NCBI GenBank assembly: GCA_019321725.1
Contig: CM033114.1
Span: 13,682,278 to 13,746,277, forward strand
Direction of reading: 5' to 3'
Source: Paulownia fortunei
Lineage: Eukaryota > Streptophyta > Magnoliopsida > Lamiales > Paulowniaceae
DNA: 64,000 nucleotides
The notes beneath the pieces are model-generated. The model had not been told where the DNA came from and searched no databases. It saw only the letters and a list, made by a program, of their open reading frames with translations. Below, in pieces: positions 11,290 through 22,724 of this stretch. Every line of letters begins with the position of its first letter. Positions within the stretch are counted from its first letter, which is position 1. The translations under genes were made by a program, and so were the position numbers.

Positions 11290-11890
11290 ACATTAAATGA
11301 CAAGGTAGCATCCTCAGCTACATCATCCCTAGCTCTCTCTGCCTCCATGCTTGGGATTGTAGACCCTAGATCATTAATTAGACCACTCGAGATGAACTAT
11401 GTAAAAAAAGAACCAAACAACCAATGTCAAAGAAAGGATCAATTATGAGAACATCTGCTTAGAATTTGCAAAGCCATCTAATCATTGGTCTAAGATCAAA
11501 TCTTCCATAGCTTCCTTGGCCTTCTCTACTTCGCCAGCTCTCTTGTTGGCTTCATTGACCTACTGACGGGTTTCTTCAATTCTTAACTCTAATAAAGCAA
11601 ACCTCTACTTTTGATTGGCAATCTATTTTCTCAAGTGGTCCGACTTCATTATCTTTATATCTCAGTCTGAAACTTTTGAGCGGTCTCATTCTCTAACTCC
11701 AAGATAAGATCCTTAACCCTCTTAGTTCCATGGTTAACCTTGAAAACCATATGGTGGTGGGCAAGGAGTAGCTGAAATATAAATATAGGTATACCAGTAT
11801 AATGCTCAGCAAAAAGGGAAATATCTGAAGATTGAGGAATATATTGGCTAAGAGATCATAGGCACCATAAAATAATGCTTCAGAAGTAGC
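11290..11890 (-). pseudogene. Minus-strand coiled-coil-like remnant (possible Tat antisense ORF)
   Basis: On the minus strand, about 11790-11660 reads LLAHHHMVFKVN followed by KRVKDLILELENETAQKFQ, a charged heptad-like stretch, and then stops. Upstream (11890-11800) it reads ADATSEALFYGAYDLL. Tat-group elements are known to carry an antisense ORF between pol and the 3' LTR, and place and orientation fit that. I do not recognise a specific domain, so the call rests on position and composition. A host gene fragment is an alternative. Confidence 0.3.
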
Positions 11891-11899
11891 ATCGGCAAC

Positions 11900-12225
11900 C
11901 TTAGCCCTACTTCCTCTCTTTATAAAGAAAACAACTTATCTAGATAGAAAATAAGGAACTAAAAACTTTTCAAGCCTAACTATTCCTCTAAAAGCCATAA
12001 GTAAGTCTTATGGTGAAAACAAGGAGTCCTCACACTACTCACACGCTAAGTTTGCTATGAAATCTGCTGGAACATTACCCTCATGATAAATGTGGGAAGT
12101 TTTAAGTATGAATTTTTTCATTTGAAACCTCAGTTTGATGAGTAGATGTTGGATTTCCCATTGTACGGATGCCACTTAAATTAAATATTGCACAACCATT
12201 TGGGAGTCAAGTTCCAAACACTTTA
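11900..12225 (-). pseudogene. LINE-type RNase H remnant
   Basis: The minus strand reads LELDSQMVVQYLI near 12215-12175, then HIYHEGNVPADFIANLACE near 12100-12040, then FRGIVRLEKFLVPYF near 11985-11945. This order (acidic DS- position, HI-REGN-AD-LAN, R-LDKLG-PY) is that of the plant RNase H domain found at the C-terminus of many L1-type LINE ORF2 proteins. Stops interrupt it. It ends at the start of copia leader sequence at about 12226, so only the tail remains. A link to the plus-strand LINE at 44424 cannot be shown because that copy lacks this domain in the window. Confidence 0.5.
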
Positions 12226-12344
12226 AAGTCATGTAGAAAATCCTAGAATTTCAATTTCCAAACAAAAAAGTAATTTAAACATATTTTTCATCATAAGAAA
12301 GATGAGCTATGTTTTCGCAAAAATAATCAAAATGCATTAACCTA
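12226..12344 (-). other. Copia 5' leader fragment
   Basis: It aligns with the leader upstream of the primer site at 41150-41290 (shared blocks 'catgtagaaaatc', 'ttttgcaaaaataat'-like, 'gcattaacc'-like). Only about 120 bases of internal sequence of this minus-strand element remain. Confidence 0.6.
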
Positions 12345-12357
12345 GACTCTGATACCA
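12345..12357 (-). promoter_or_regulatory. Copia primer binding site
   Basis: The plus strand reads 'gactctgatacca', so the minus strand reads TGGTATCAGAGTC, the classic copia site complementary to initiator tRNA-Met. It lies two bases from the LTR-A end at 12359. Confidence 0.85.
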
Positions 12358-12358
12358 T

Positions 12359-13801
12359 TGTTGAGTTTGAAAATCATGGGAAAGAATGCATAATAGAAAT
12401 TTAATTTTTTTTTGGTTATTTCAAGCATACATTACTTATCTGAAGCTAATCTCAGATTTGATGCAATTTTCAATTTGTGTTTTGGATTGTTCGCTTAAAA
12501 TAAATTAAATGACTAAGTTTTGTGATTGTACCTTTCTTGCACTCCATTTGCAGTAGGGTGTGAAGCAATTCAAATTCCTCAAACTTCTCACAAACTCCTT
12601 CATAAGCTTCTCACAAACTCCTTCAATGGAATCTTTCAAAATATTCACTAGAAACTCCAAGTGTAGCTCCTCCAATGGTATCCACACTTCGAGAAAATCC
12701 ACAAGCACTAAATCCTTCCTAGTGAATTTAGTCTTCTTATTTCTAATGTAATTTGGGAGTGAAGAACAATTCTTAAATCAACAAGTGATTAGAGTAATTG
12801 TACTTTGATAAAAAAGGGATGGAACTTTTTTGATGAAATGACTTTTCTTGTAGAAGAAAAATAAAACACAAGATACAGATAGGGAGAGAAGTAGTGGCCA
12901 AAAATTTGGGTGCAAGACTTGTGAATTTTCAGCTGCTTGTATATTTATTATATACATGAGGTGGCTTGAACTAATCCCATTAGGTCTCTAACTCTTTCTT
13001 TCTGTATCCTCATTCATTTCCCAATCCAATTAGTAAACCTTATCCTCCCTAAACTCTTGCTTCTTTCTTTCTCCCCAAGACAAAGACTTCTCCATTTCTA
13101 TAAAGACTCTTTAATTCTTGTAACTAAGAATCCTAGTGGTCCTCTAACCCCATGAGCTTGGACTTAATATAATTATTAAATTCCAATTAATTGATCTCCA
13201 TCAATTAATTAATTGGTTTCATAAAAGTCCACGAAATCAAATTGGGCCCAACTTAATAATAGAATTATTTTAATTGGTTAAGTTAATTTAGCCCCTAAAT
13301 TAATTTAAGCCTAGCTAATTAATTGATCCATGATCCCCTAATTCTTATTAGGTCCAAATAAATAATCATGTTATTTATTTGGATGAATTAATTTAACCCC
13401 TTAAATTAATCCTAACTTAAATTAATTAACCACCATTAATTAACTTAATCCAACTATTTAGATCATAAAGTTTAGAAGTGGATCATCTCAATTTGTATGT
13501 GACCAATTAGTTTCACAATTAAGCTAGCAGTAGGGTTGAAACATTTGAAACTTATGATTAATTAATATTCAAATTGATTAATTCAATTAATTAATCTGCT
13601 GGGAATTAACAGTCAAAAGAAGCACCTAGCAGTGCATCTTGACTACTTTGTTTTAGGTGAATAACAAGTGAACCTTTTTATGTTACAAGTACCATGCAAA
13701 TATGATCCTTCTATCAACTAATCTCTCTATTAAGTTTGGAACATGAATTATTAGTTGAACCCCTATTATGACTTAATAGCTATGATCCCATTTTAAGTCA
13801 C
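12359..13801 (-). repeat. LTR-A, first part of a copy split by the Athila insertion
   Basis: It begins at TGTTGAGTTTG next to the primer site and so is the LTR 3' end of a minus-strand copia element. It matches the copy at 41306-42343 block by block ('aattcaaattcctcaaac', 'aaactccttc', 'ccaagtgtag', 'atggtatccacac'). It stops at 'aagtcac' (13795-13801), in the middle of an LTR-A block that continues at 23745. With 23745-24454 this LTR is about 2.15 kb. Confidence 0.8.
13797..13801. repeat. Target-site duplication of Athila insertion, left copy
   Basis: gtcac, identical to 23740-23744. In other LTR-A copies the target reads 'aagtcacattgatcc' without interruption (reverse complement near 43115-43130). 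Confidence 0.85.
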
Positions 13802-15398
13802 GGGTGACCCAAAATAGGTGGTAACAAACTCGCAAGTACACGTTGTCAGTACGTAATAAAGAGTGAATAGAGTATTGTATCCCTAAAGAGTGCGTGTGTG
13901 ACTACCAAATATTATTACCTATGTTATTTTTGACTTAATAATTTTAGTGATGATTGAATTAAAATGCATAAACTAACAAATTACACAAGCAATTAAAGCC
14001 TATAAAGGTTGAGAGATTGAATTTAATACTAAGGAGAGTCAAGGCATTGGTTAGATGTCCTATGTGGTTAGGAACCTAGCTTAATTGTGATTAGGAATTA
14101 TATGGATTATGTGATGGTGGGTCTTCCAAATATAATTGGTGCTCTCTCTTATGTCGAACTAAATCTACCCCTAGTAGGCCACCAACTATAAGCCATTCTA
14201 TTAACAGTGCATTAAGCTTTGTGAATTCCACTAGCTTTGGATTTTCACACCTATGACTACTGTATGTACATATGCCTATATCTTTATATGGGTCAGTCCA
14301 TGGTATATACTACCCATCCATTACTACAACCTCACCTCTCGGTCTTAATTGCAATAATAAAAAATCAACTTGAAATTGGCTAAGTTTCATGAAACATTAA
14401 ACACATAGTATATGCTCATCACAATAAAAACAATATTCTAATCACAATATATACATTAACTCATGACTTTATTAAGATAGCTTTCCAAGCCTTGACAAAA
14501 GTGGTTTAGTTCATATTAAAATTTAACAAGCACTAAGTGTTTGTCAACATCATGATTCTTACAAATTTTTCAAAACTAAACAAAATAAAATAAGAAATTA
14601 AAGTAGAAAATTACAACCACTAAGTGATTCTTCACTTCTTCTTCAAAATCTTCAATGCCAATGAAGTTCATCCTCTTATTGTCTTCAATCCCAAGCTCTT
14701 TGGTAATATGGGTGTATGTGTTCTTAGTGTAGTGTATGAAGAAATGTGGAGAAATATGTAGTTTTGGATGGAGAGAAAATGTGTGAGAGCATTTAGGTGT
14801 AGAGTGTGTCTGGATCCTTAATTGTATAATGAATGGCGTATGTATTGTGAGTTGTGCAGGAAATTATGTGTAAGCACATGTGTATCTCTCATTTATGTGA
14901 CGTAATTGTGTGTGTATAGTATATCTAATAGTGTGTCACATGGTGTGTGAATGTGTAGTGGTGTATGACAAGAAAGTTTCCATGTTATGCCTTAGATTGC
15001 CACTTATCTCTCAAATTTCGTATATAATTTGTTTCCTCTAAACCACTCACGTCGTGGCATCAAATAAGTTATTATTCAGCTATTGCGGAGCGGCATGGGG
15101 TATTACAGCACGAGGTCTTATTTCTCAGGTGCTGTAGTGCAACCTAAAGGAGTGTCACAATACCAAACTCCTTCAGCTCACTACCTGATTTTTAATCGCC
15201 ACTTTCTTGGTGTCACGGTGTTAGATCAATTTGTGCCAAAACTTAGCCATTTTCACCATATTTTCACTCAATTCTTCATTTTTAGTCCCTATATACAATT
15301 ATCACAAAATAAGGCACAATTGTATCGATTATAAGGCAAAATTATGTGCAATTATGCTCATGGAGATATTGAAAATGTCACACTTTATGAGCTTATCA
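13802..15398 (-). repeat. Athila 3' LTR (LTR-C)
   Basis: On the minus strand it starts TGATAAGCTCATAAAGTGTGAC at 15398, a start typical of Athila LTRs, and aligns along its length with 21065-22724 (start TGATAGGCTCATAAAT). Shared landmarks are 'cgcaagt-tac' near the 3' end, 'ttaaaatgca-aactaacaa', and the 'aagaaatgtgga' to 'tgtgtg' rich stretch. Length 1597 bp. Confidence 0.85.
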
Positions 15399-15440
15399 AG
15401 TATCCCTAAACTTACATTTTCGCTCGTCCTCGAGTAAAAC
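15399..15440 (-). promoter_or_regulatory. Athila polypurine-tract region
   Basis: The minus strand reads ACTCGAGGACGAGCGAAAATG, then AAGTTTAGGGATACT up to the LTR start. The 'ctcgaggacgag' block followed by a purine stretch just before the 3' LTR is characteristic of Athila. The purine run is degraded. Confidence 0.7.
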
Positions 15441-16728
15441 TCAAAATCACATATTCATAGGCTCATACTTTGATCATGAATTACTAAGTTTGATCAACTA
15501 ATTCAAGTGCCTCATCAATATTTATTGCACATAAATCCAAAGGTTAGTCACAAAGCTAGTCAAATGACACTACAAAACTTGTTCATCAATCTTATCTTGA
15601 ATTTAAAACGTACGTATATGAAGTGTCGAGTTCAAGTTTCATGCATGCATTTTCAGTATGAATTTCACAACCAATGACCCCTTTGGTCAAAGCAAGGAAT
15701 TATTTTGGTGCTCCATAGGCTTAATTTTCGTACACCTTCTCAACTAATGTAGACACCACATAAACTTAGAATCAATAAGACTTTAATAAGCTTGTAACAT
15801 AAGGCCTAGGTTTTAGTTGCTAAGAAAGGGTAAAGACAACATAAAAAAACAAAGCTAAGTGTTTTTGCATTTCAACATATTTACTCTTCTCCTTTCTTAT
15901 TTTTTCTCTATTTTCCTCCATCTTGCCTTTTTAGGATGCATTCTTTTCATCATGTCCTTTTTGCTTCCTATGTATTTTCTTCTTCTATACACATTTTTTG
16001 TTTTCTTTTCTTTCTATCTCTTTCTTATTTTCATGAATCCTAATACTTCATTTTATTTCTCTTCATTCCCTCACAACCCCAAAACTATTTTTTTTTATTA
16101 AATTGGGTTGTAGTGTCTCCCTTGCTTGCATCAATTGTTCATATAACCCTCAATTTTCTATTCATGTTCCCTAATCAAAAGTGAACAATATGTCACATAC
16201 TAAGCTCTCTTAGGGACAAGTCATGATTTTTTGGGTTGCACAAAGTGGATGTAGTGTGTTTACATGAAATGAAGTTGAATGGTGGTAATTCATATGCTTT
16301 GCATATGCCATTCTTTTCAATAAGGTATAATGGGGTGACTAGTGATAGATATGTATGTATTCATGGTAGGCTTGAAAGACTAAAACAAGTCAAAGATAAC
16401 CTAAATTATTTCCAAGTTTGCTAGTTATCTTAGATTTTGCTTCAAATAGTAATCAATCAAGTTCTAGAACACTACCAAATAACTAATATGACTTATTGGA
16501 AGTAAAATCAAACACCAAGTAGCATGCAATTCACCCTATTTTGATACAATGCACTCAATGAAAATTCATCATTCATGACAAAGATCAAATACACATAAGA
16601 ATCACCATGTGACAAGACTGGCAATTTTTCTTTCCTCTAAACTCTACACAATATCAATTAAGTATCATCATAGGTAATCGGTAATCAAGTTATTCATTTA
16701 ATTGCAAAATATGAAGTCACTAAGTTTA
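15441..16728 (-). other. Athila 3' noncoding region
   Basis: About 1.3 kb with no domain on either strand. It is AT-rich, with a T-rich stretch at 15860-16100. By position it belongs between pol (deleted) and the polypurine tract. No env-like gene is visible on the element's own strand. Confidence 0.55.
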
Positions 16729-17483
16729 TTAACCAAGCATGCATGCTCTTGGACTCTTATTACACACATGTAATTCACACAATTCTTCCATCAAAATCAA
16801 AAAAATTGGCTCAATTTTTCCAAACAAGTTCGTTTCCACCAAAAAATTGAAAGCTTTTGAAACATAAAAGGTCACTAGGTCATTCTCTATTCTAAGTATC
16901 AAATTTCCTATTTGTACATCAATCAAAGCTCTACTCATTGCAAGGAAAAGTCTACTTAGAATTAGGGGCACATTAGCATCTTCCTTCATGTCTAACATAA
17001 TAAAAGTAATTGGGAAATAAACTTATCTACTTTTATGGGTACATCCTCAATAATTTCTTTTGAATACTTGATGGACTGATCGGCTAGTTGAAGTGACACC
17101 ATTGTTGGCTTTGGCTCTCCTAATCCAAGCTTCTTATAAACCGACAAAGGCATAAGATTAATACTTGCTCCCAAATCACATAAAGCATTAGGAAAGGTGA
17201 TTGAACCAATAGTGTAATGGATGTCCTTAAGCTTAGGAAAAAGCTTATTTTGCACAATCACCGAGCACTCCTCAGTCAAGTTCACAATCACGTGTTCCTC
17301 TAATTTTCTTTTGTTTGACAAAATTTCTTTCAAGAATTTAGCATAATTAGGCATTTGAAGTAAAGCATCATCAAATATAATATTATTATACAACTTTTTA
17401 AAGACTTCAAGAAATTTAGAAAATTGTACATCTAATTTTTGCTTTTTCAATGCCATAGGATAAGGTGGAGAAACACTTATCAC
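16729..17483 (-). pseudogene. Athila protease region, active site retained
   Basis: Two open pieces, 17483-16992 (163 codons) and 16998-16729 (89 codons), are in different frames with a small overlap. The first holds KFLEVFKKLYNNI, NLTEECSVI, and the protease core with ALCDLGASINLMPLSVYKKL; DLG lies near 17177-17169. The second continues with MLDMKEDANVPLILSR and RALIDVQIGNLILRI. The DLGAS active site is the Athila form of the retropepsin motif and is intact. The frame change near 16995 separates it from the downstream part. No reverse transcriptase follows: homology ends near 16740 and 3' noncoding sequence begins. Confidence 0.8.
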
Positions 17484-18768
17484 CTAATTAAGGATGACTA
17501 GTTTAGGTGAAGTGCTAGGCTTTGGCATTAGATTGTCTTTCTTTTCTTGTTGAGGTTTCACTTCTTACACTTTGGTATCTATCTCCTTCCCACTTCTCAA
17601 CATGATTGCATTTACTTGTGCCTTAGGGTTTTTTCTTGTGTTACTTGGCAATGTTCTTGAAGTATGCCCCGAAACCATGCTTGTAATTTGACTAATTTGT
17701 GTTTCCAAATTCCATAAAGTTGCCTTATTATTTTGGATTCTTGCTTTGGTGTTAGCAATGAACTTAGCCACAAGCTCTTCCAAATTTGATTTCTTCTCTT
17801 GGGGTGGATAACCGAGTGGTGTAGGTTTTACCATGTTTTGATTGTCTTGAGATGCACCTTGGCCAATTTGACCTCCCTATCTAGAATTTGGGTAATTCTT
17901 CCATCCAAGATTGTATGTGTGGGAATAAGGATTATTTACTTGCCTATTGAAATTTTCAACATAGTTAGCTTGCTCGAATGAGGATGAAAATGGGTTTCCT
18001 ACTTGACACTCGGTGCTATAGTGTCCACCTCCACATAATTCACATGTAATGGTTTGCACCTTCATCGCTGAAGTACTCATTTGTCAATCTTCTTATTCAA
18101 TGCTTTGATTTGAGCCGAAAGGGTGAAGTATGTGTTGACGGTGTGCACTTCCATTGCCTTTTTTCCCAAACTTCTATTTCTTTGCCATTGATAACTATTA
18201 AACACCATTTTCTCTAATAATTCACATGCTTCATTTAGAGTTTTCCTCATGATTGCCTCCCACCGTTGCATCTATCATAGCTCGATTAGCGGGTGACAAA
18301 CCATTATAGAAAGTTTTCACTTGAAGCCATGTACGTAAACCATGATATGGGGACCTCCTTGATAAATCTTTGAACATTTCCCAACCTTCATACAAAGACT
18401 CCAACTTAAATTGCACAATGTAGTAATGTCGTTCCTCATTTTGGTAATTTTGGAAGGAAGGAAGTACTTGGTAAGGAAAGCTTGTGCCATGGCATTCCAT
18501 GTAGTAATTGATCCAGCAGCCAAGAATTAAGCCAACTCTTGGCTTTATCACTCCAAGAAAATGAAAACAATCTTAGTCTAGCATCATCGATCACTCCATT
18601 ATGGTTAAAAATGTCATAAATCTCCAAGAAGTTTGTAGTGTGGGCATTGAGGTCATCACTAGCCAAACCACCATATTACACCAAAGTTTGTATCATTTGA
18701 ATGATCGCTGATATAATCTCAAAAGTGTTTGCTTGTAATGCCAGCCTCCTAATACTCGAATTGGTCCT
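17484..18768 (-). pseudogene. Athila gag, broken, zinc knuckle retained
   Basis: The structural protein of the particle. Reading right to left: QMIQ..GGLASDDLNAHTTNFLEIYD (about 18700-18610), DKAKSWLNSW and the shifted AAGSITTWNAMAQAFLTKYF (18570-18460), SLYEGWEMFKDLSRRSPYHGL and VKTFYNGLSPANRAMIDA (18400-18280), ELLEKMVFNSYQWQRNRS (18240-18170), knuckle CELCGGGHYSTEC (18030-17990), and ETQISQITS with MLRSGKEI (17720-17580). This is the canonical Athila gag order. At least four frame changes or stops separate the pieces. The N-terminus is cut at 18769 by the solo LTR-B. Confidence 0.85.
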
Positions 18769-20711
18769 TGATAAGTGTATATTTTGACATAGTTTTGTAT
18801 CAAATCCTTTATAATTTTCCTACTTTATTCTTGTTAAAATTATATTTTTATTAATATTTTGTGTTAGGGAATTAATGAACAAAAAAAGATGAAAAAGAGA
18901 AAAAATAAAACCAAAGAAGACAACACATTTCGTGAGCAAGTTGGGAGATAATATTTCATTGGATCAAAAAAGCATCACAACTAAAATAAAAGGGTTATTT
19001 TTTCCTAAGTGCATCATGTGTAGATCAAAATATATGCAAGAAATCAGTTGAACTTTGCAAGTGGTTGTTGGCCTTGCATATAAATTCAAAGTAAGCATGT
19101 TTGGAGACCTAAGTAGTTTTTCTATTTTAAACATAACTCCATGATCAAAATCCCTATAGACCTGAATCTTACTTTATTTTAAAGACAAGAAATAGAACTA
19201 CAACTTTGTTCTTGGAAGCTCAGCCCAATTTAGCCTTGATTATAGCAGAAAATTCATCCAAATGTGTGTATTGAAAATAATTTATCTATACTAACATATT
19301 TCTTTAAATCAAGTATAACTTTCTCCCTAGTTATTGGAAGTAGGTGATTCAAGTTGAAAAATGAATCTGATAGACAAATCTAAATCTTTTATATTATGTT
19401 TCTAAAATCAGCTTATTGCATAGAGAAAAATGTATAACAAAATTTGGATCTGAAAAGGACATATGAATTTAGAGCACATTTGAAGTTAATTTGGATTGTA
19501 TTGGAATGAATTTGGAGATGCCAATTTAGCACTCTTGCCTTGTAAATATAAGCTCTTGAATGGCATTTAAGACACACAAAAAGACCCTTAGAGGGGGAAC
19601 AAAAGTTTTATTATTATCTTTCTTTAGGTTAAGTTTTCTAGTAGTAATGTAAGTTTTCTAGTAGAAATAGAAATATTTTCTATAGTTTCATTTCTATTTT
19701 TAGTCTTTTCTAGTTTTATTATGTCTTTATAAATTTTATTTAGCTGAGGAGAAAGGGTGAACCTCTTGATGGAGGAAGAAGAACAGTTATAAATGTGCAT
19801 AATGTTCAAGTATGTTGTATTATTATTTTAACTTTTGATTGAAACCCTTGTTATTTTATTATAATTCTTGATTTATGTATCACCAATGGTACAACAAATA
19901 CATGGGTTCATTTAGATTATTGTACGGTTTTACTCCACTGACTGCTAATGTAAATCCTTTATTTGTTTTAGATAGAGGTATGCATAAATACTTAATTCCA
20001 TAAATAAGTGTTGGTGTTAATTTTTTTTTTGTTTAATGGCTATTCTTTATTTTTGTGTCACCAATGATAGAACAAATACTTGGGTTTATTTAGCTTATTG
20101 TATGGTTCTACTACACCGACTGCTAACATGAAACCTTGATTTGTTGTAGACAAACGTGTCTATAAATACCTAATCCCATAAATATGTATTGATGTTAAAT
20201 CCTTTCTTGTTTGGTAGAGTTTCTTGATTTATATATCACCAATGCCACAAAAAATACTTGGGTTTATTTAGCTTATCCATCGATTACTAACATGAAACCT
20301 TGATTTGTCGTAGACTAAGGTGCACATAAATACTTGATCCCATAAACAAGTATTGGTGTTAAGAGATAATTTACAAATAGTAAGATAATATCATGATTAC
20401 CTTAATGCATGAGCTATTTGATAACATCTTCCCATTGAAACCTTCATCATATATGGATTTTAATAGTAGCATTTAAAATAGGTAAATAAATAATAAATAA
20501 TCGTTTTTTTATCTAAAACTCAAGAGTAGATCCCTAATTCTCAATACTTTTATTACTTTTATTTCTTAGTTATAGCATAAGTTTTTCTATATATTCTAAA
20601 CCACATAAAATCTATAGTTTAAGAAATATAATCCTTAAAACTTCAAACATCCTGAAAAATTTATTATTTGACACAACCTGCACTTGGATTTGCAACCTTA
20701 AAATTATAGTA
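18769..20711 (+). repeat. Solo LTR-B inside the Athila element
   Basis: It starts TGATAAGTGTATATTTTGAC and ends 'aaaattatagta' (expected CA end altered). It aligns along its length, in inverted orientation, with 30636-32375. Its flanks are gtcct (18764-18768) and gtccc (20712-20716), a 4-of-5 match expected for an old target duplication. No internal retrotransposon sequence is attached, so it is best read as a solo LTR left by LTR-LTR recombination. It contains three ~178-bp tandem units, where the other copy has two. The family is a long-LTR element, probably gypsy, but no coding region in the window is tied to it. Confidence 0.75.
19867..20365 (+). repeat. Three tandem ~178-bp units within LTR-B
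   Basis: Units start at about 19867, 20045 and 20223. Each contains 'tatcaccaatg' or a close variant, 'acttgggtttatttagctta'-like sequence, 'gactgctaa'-like sequence and 'cccataaa-aagtattggtgtta'. Units 2 and 3 are closer to each other in places than to unit 1. The third is slightly short. Confidence 0.8.
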
Positions 20712-21037
20712 GTCCCGTTGACCTAAGGTTTAGCATAGTTCAACAATGATCTATTCTCCAAGTCTCTCTCGTTGTTGGCCATTTCTTTTTCTTTTGATTC
20801 TTTTATCAACAAACAAAGAGTTCTCTCTATTTCAAGGTCGTATGGCATAAGAACCTATGAAGATGATCAGGTCATACACCGACAATGCCTACTATGAAAA
20901 ATAAAAACTCTCAAAATAGCTTGCACAAAGAGAATTAAACTAAGGAAGACAAAAACAACATTAATGATATAAAAATAATACAAATAAAATAGTCAAATTA
21001 CAAATAGACAATCAACTTCAGTATTACAACAACATAC
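20712..21037 (-). other. Athila 5' leader fragment
   Basis: It lies between the primer site and the point of LTR-B insertion and has no ORF of note. It is assigned to the Athila leader by position. Confidence 0.55.
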
Positions 21038-21056
21038 TCCCCAACAACATCGCTAA
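21038..21056 (-). promoter_or_regulatory. Athila primer binding site (mutated)
   Basis: The minus strand reads TTAGCGATGTTGTTGGGGA, against the usual Athila site TGGCGCCGTTGCCGGGGA (tRNA-Asp). It is followed upstream by the AAGTTC spacer seen in Athila elements and then the LTR end at 21065. Confidence 0.7.
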
Positions 21057-21064
21057 GAACTTGG

Positions 21065-22724
21065 TGTGATTTGCACTTAAATGAAATCAAATTTCGCAAG
21101 TGTACAGGCCAACAAGTAATAAAGTGTATGAGTATATGGATGTCGTGTCCCTAGAGAGTATGTGAGCAACTACTAAAGTATAGATAATCTAACTATATTT
21201 AACCTATCCATGTTGTGGTGATTGAATTAAAATGCAAGAACTAACAAGTTAAACAAAAACAACTAAAGTCCAAAGAGATTGAGGGATTGAATGCAATACT
21301 AGGGAAGCCAAGACATTGGTTAGCCATTCTATAATGTTATAAACCTAAATTATTTGTGAATTGAAATGATGTGGGGTGTGTGACAGTGGGTCTTCTTATT
21401 ATAATTGGTACTCTCTCTCAAAACGGACCAAATCTACCTCTAGTAGACTATCAACACCATCTCTAGGTGCGAGCTATCCCACTAAAAATGTTTTGAACAT
21501 TATGAATTCCACTAGCTTTCGATTACCAAGTCTATGACTACCGTATGTACCTATGCCTATATCTCTATAGGGGTTGGTCCATGGCATATACTACCCAGTC
21601 TATTGCTACAATCTTACTTCTCAGCCTAATTGCAATAATTAAAATCAACTTGAAATTGATCAAAAATCAAGAAGTATTAAACACATAACATATGCGCATA
21701 ACAATAAAAATAACATTTCAATCACAATATAAAAATCAATTCCAAACCTCGACAAAAATAGTTTAGCTTATATTGAAACTAAACATGCACCAAGTATTTG
21801 TCAACATCATGACCCTCACAAATTTCTCAAAACTAAACAAAATGAAAGAAGAAATTAAAGTAGAAGCTATAACTACTAAATGATTTTTCACTTCTTCTTT
21901 AAGATCTTCAATGCTTAAATGAAGCTTTTCCTCTTGTTGTCTTCAAATCCCCAAGTTCCTTAGTGAATAGGTAATGGGTGTTCTAGGTGTGGTGTGTGAA
22001 GAAATATAGAAGAATGTGTGTTTTTGGGTGGAGAGGAAATATGTGTGTGAATTTAGGTGTAGAGTATATATCGGTAATGAATTGTGTGTTGAATGATGTG
22101 TATTGTGTGTTGTTCAAGAATTATATGTAAGCATGTGTGTATCTATCATTGATGTGTTGTAATTGTGTATATATAGTATATCTAATAGAGTATCACATAG
22201 TGTGTGAGGGTATAGTGATATATAATAAGAAAAATTCTATACATGGATTAGATGGCCACTTGTCCTTCAAAATTCCATAGTTTTTTTTTAAATTTGGACC
22301 ACTGGCATTATTGTGCCTAGATTAGGCATTGCAATGCCTCAATGTTGATTGCTCACTGCCAATTTTCAACTGCTTGCACCGCAACATGAGCCTAATGCTA
22401 AGCGCTAAATGAAAATGTCACAACACCAAATGTGATGAAACTCGCTGCCCATTTTTGACTCCTCATGCTGCAGTGCCACTTGGGGCTGAGTTCTCTACCT
22501 ACTTTCATCAGCTCACGCTGTGGCACCATTAGGGGGTGTCGCGGCGCAAGTTCCTCTTTGTCTGATTTTGGCCATTTTTCACCATGTCTTAACTCTATTC
22601 TTCATTTTTAGTCCCTACACACAATTATCCCAAAATAAGGTATAATTATATCAGTATTAAGGCAAACACATGTGTAATTGTTCCCATGGAGATGTTTAAA
22701 ATATTATAATTTATGAGCCTATCA
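21065..22724 (-). repeat. Athila LTR-C, complete copy next to primer site
   Basis: Minus-strand start TGATAGGCTCATAAAT at 22724, end at 21065 ('tgtgatttgc' on plus). It aligns with 13802-15398. It is the 5' LTR by its link to the primer site at 21038. Length 1660 bp. Confidence 0.85.

Noticed and set aside
12345..12357. Copia primer sites considered as fragments of tRNA genes
   Set aside because: Only 12-19 bases match and always beside an LTR end; no cloverleaf can be drawn around them.
15859..16101. An 80-codon hydrophobic plus-strand frame that could be a membrane or env-like protein
   Set aside because: It is a T-rich tract giving Phe, Leu and Tyr by composition, on the strand opposite to the Athila element that contains it.
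16236..16424. A plus-strand frame beginning MHKVDVVCLHEMKL that resembles the LINE endonuclease phrase DVVCLQETK
   Set aside because: The likeness ends after about ten residues, no other endonuclease motif follows, and the region is the 3' noncoding part of the minus-strand Athila element.
19867..20365. Regularly spaced repeats considered as a CRISPR-like array
   Set aside because: The units are ~178 bp, directly adjacent without spacers, and lie inside an LTR of a plant genome.
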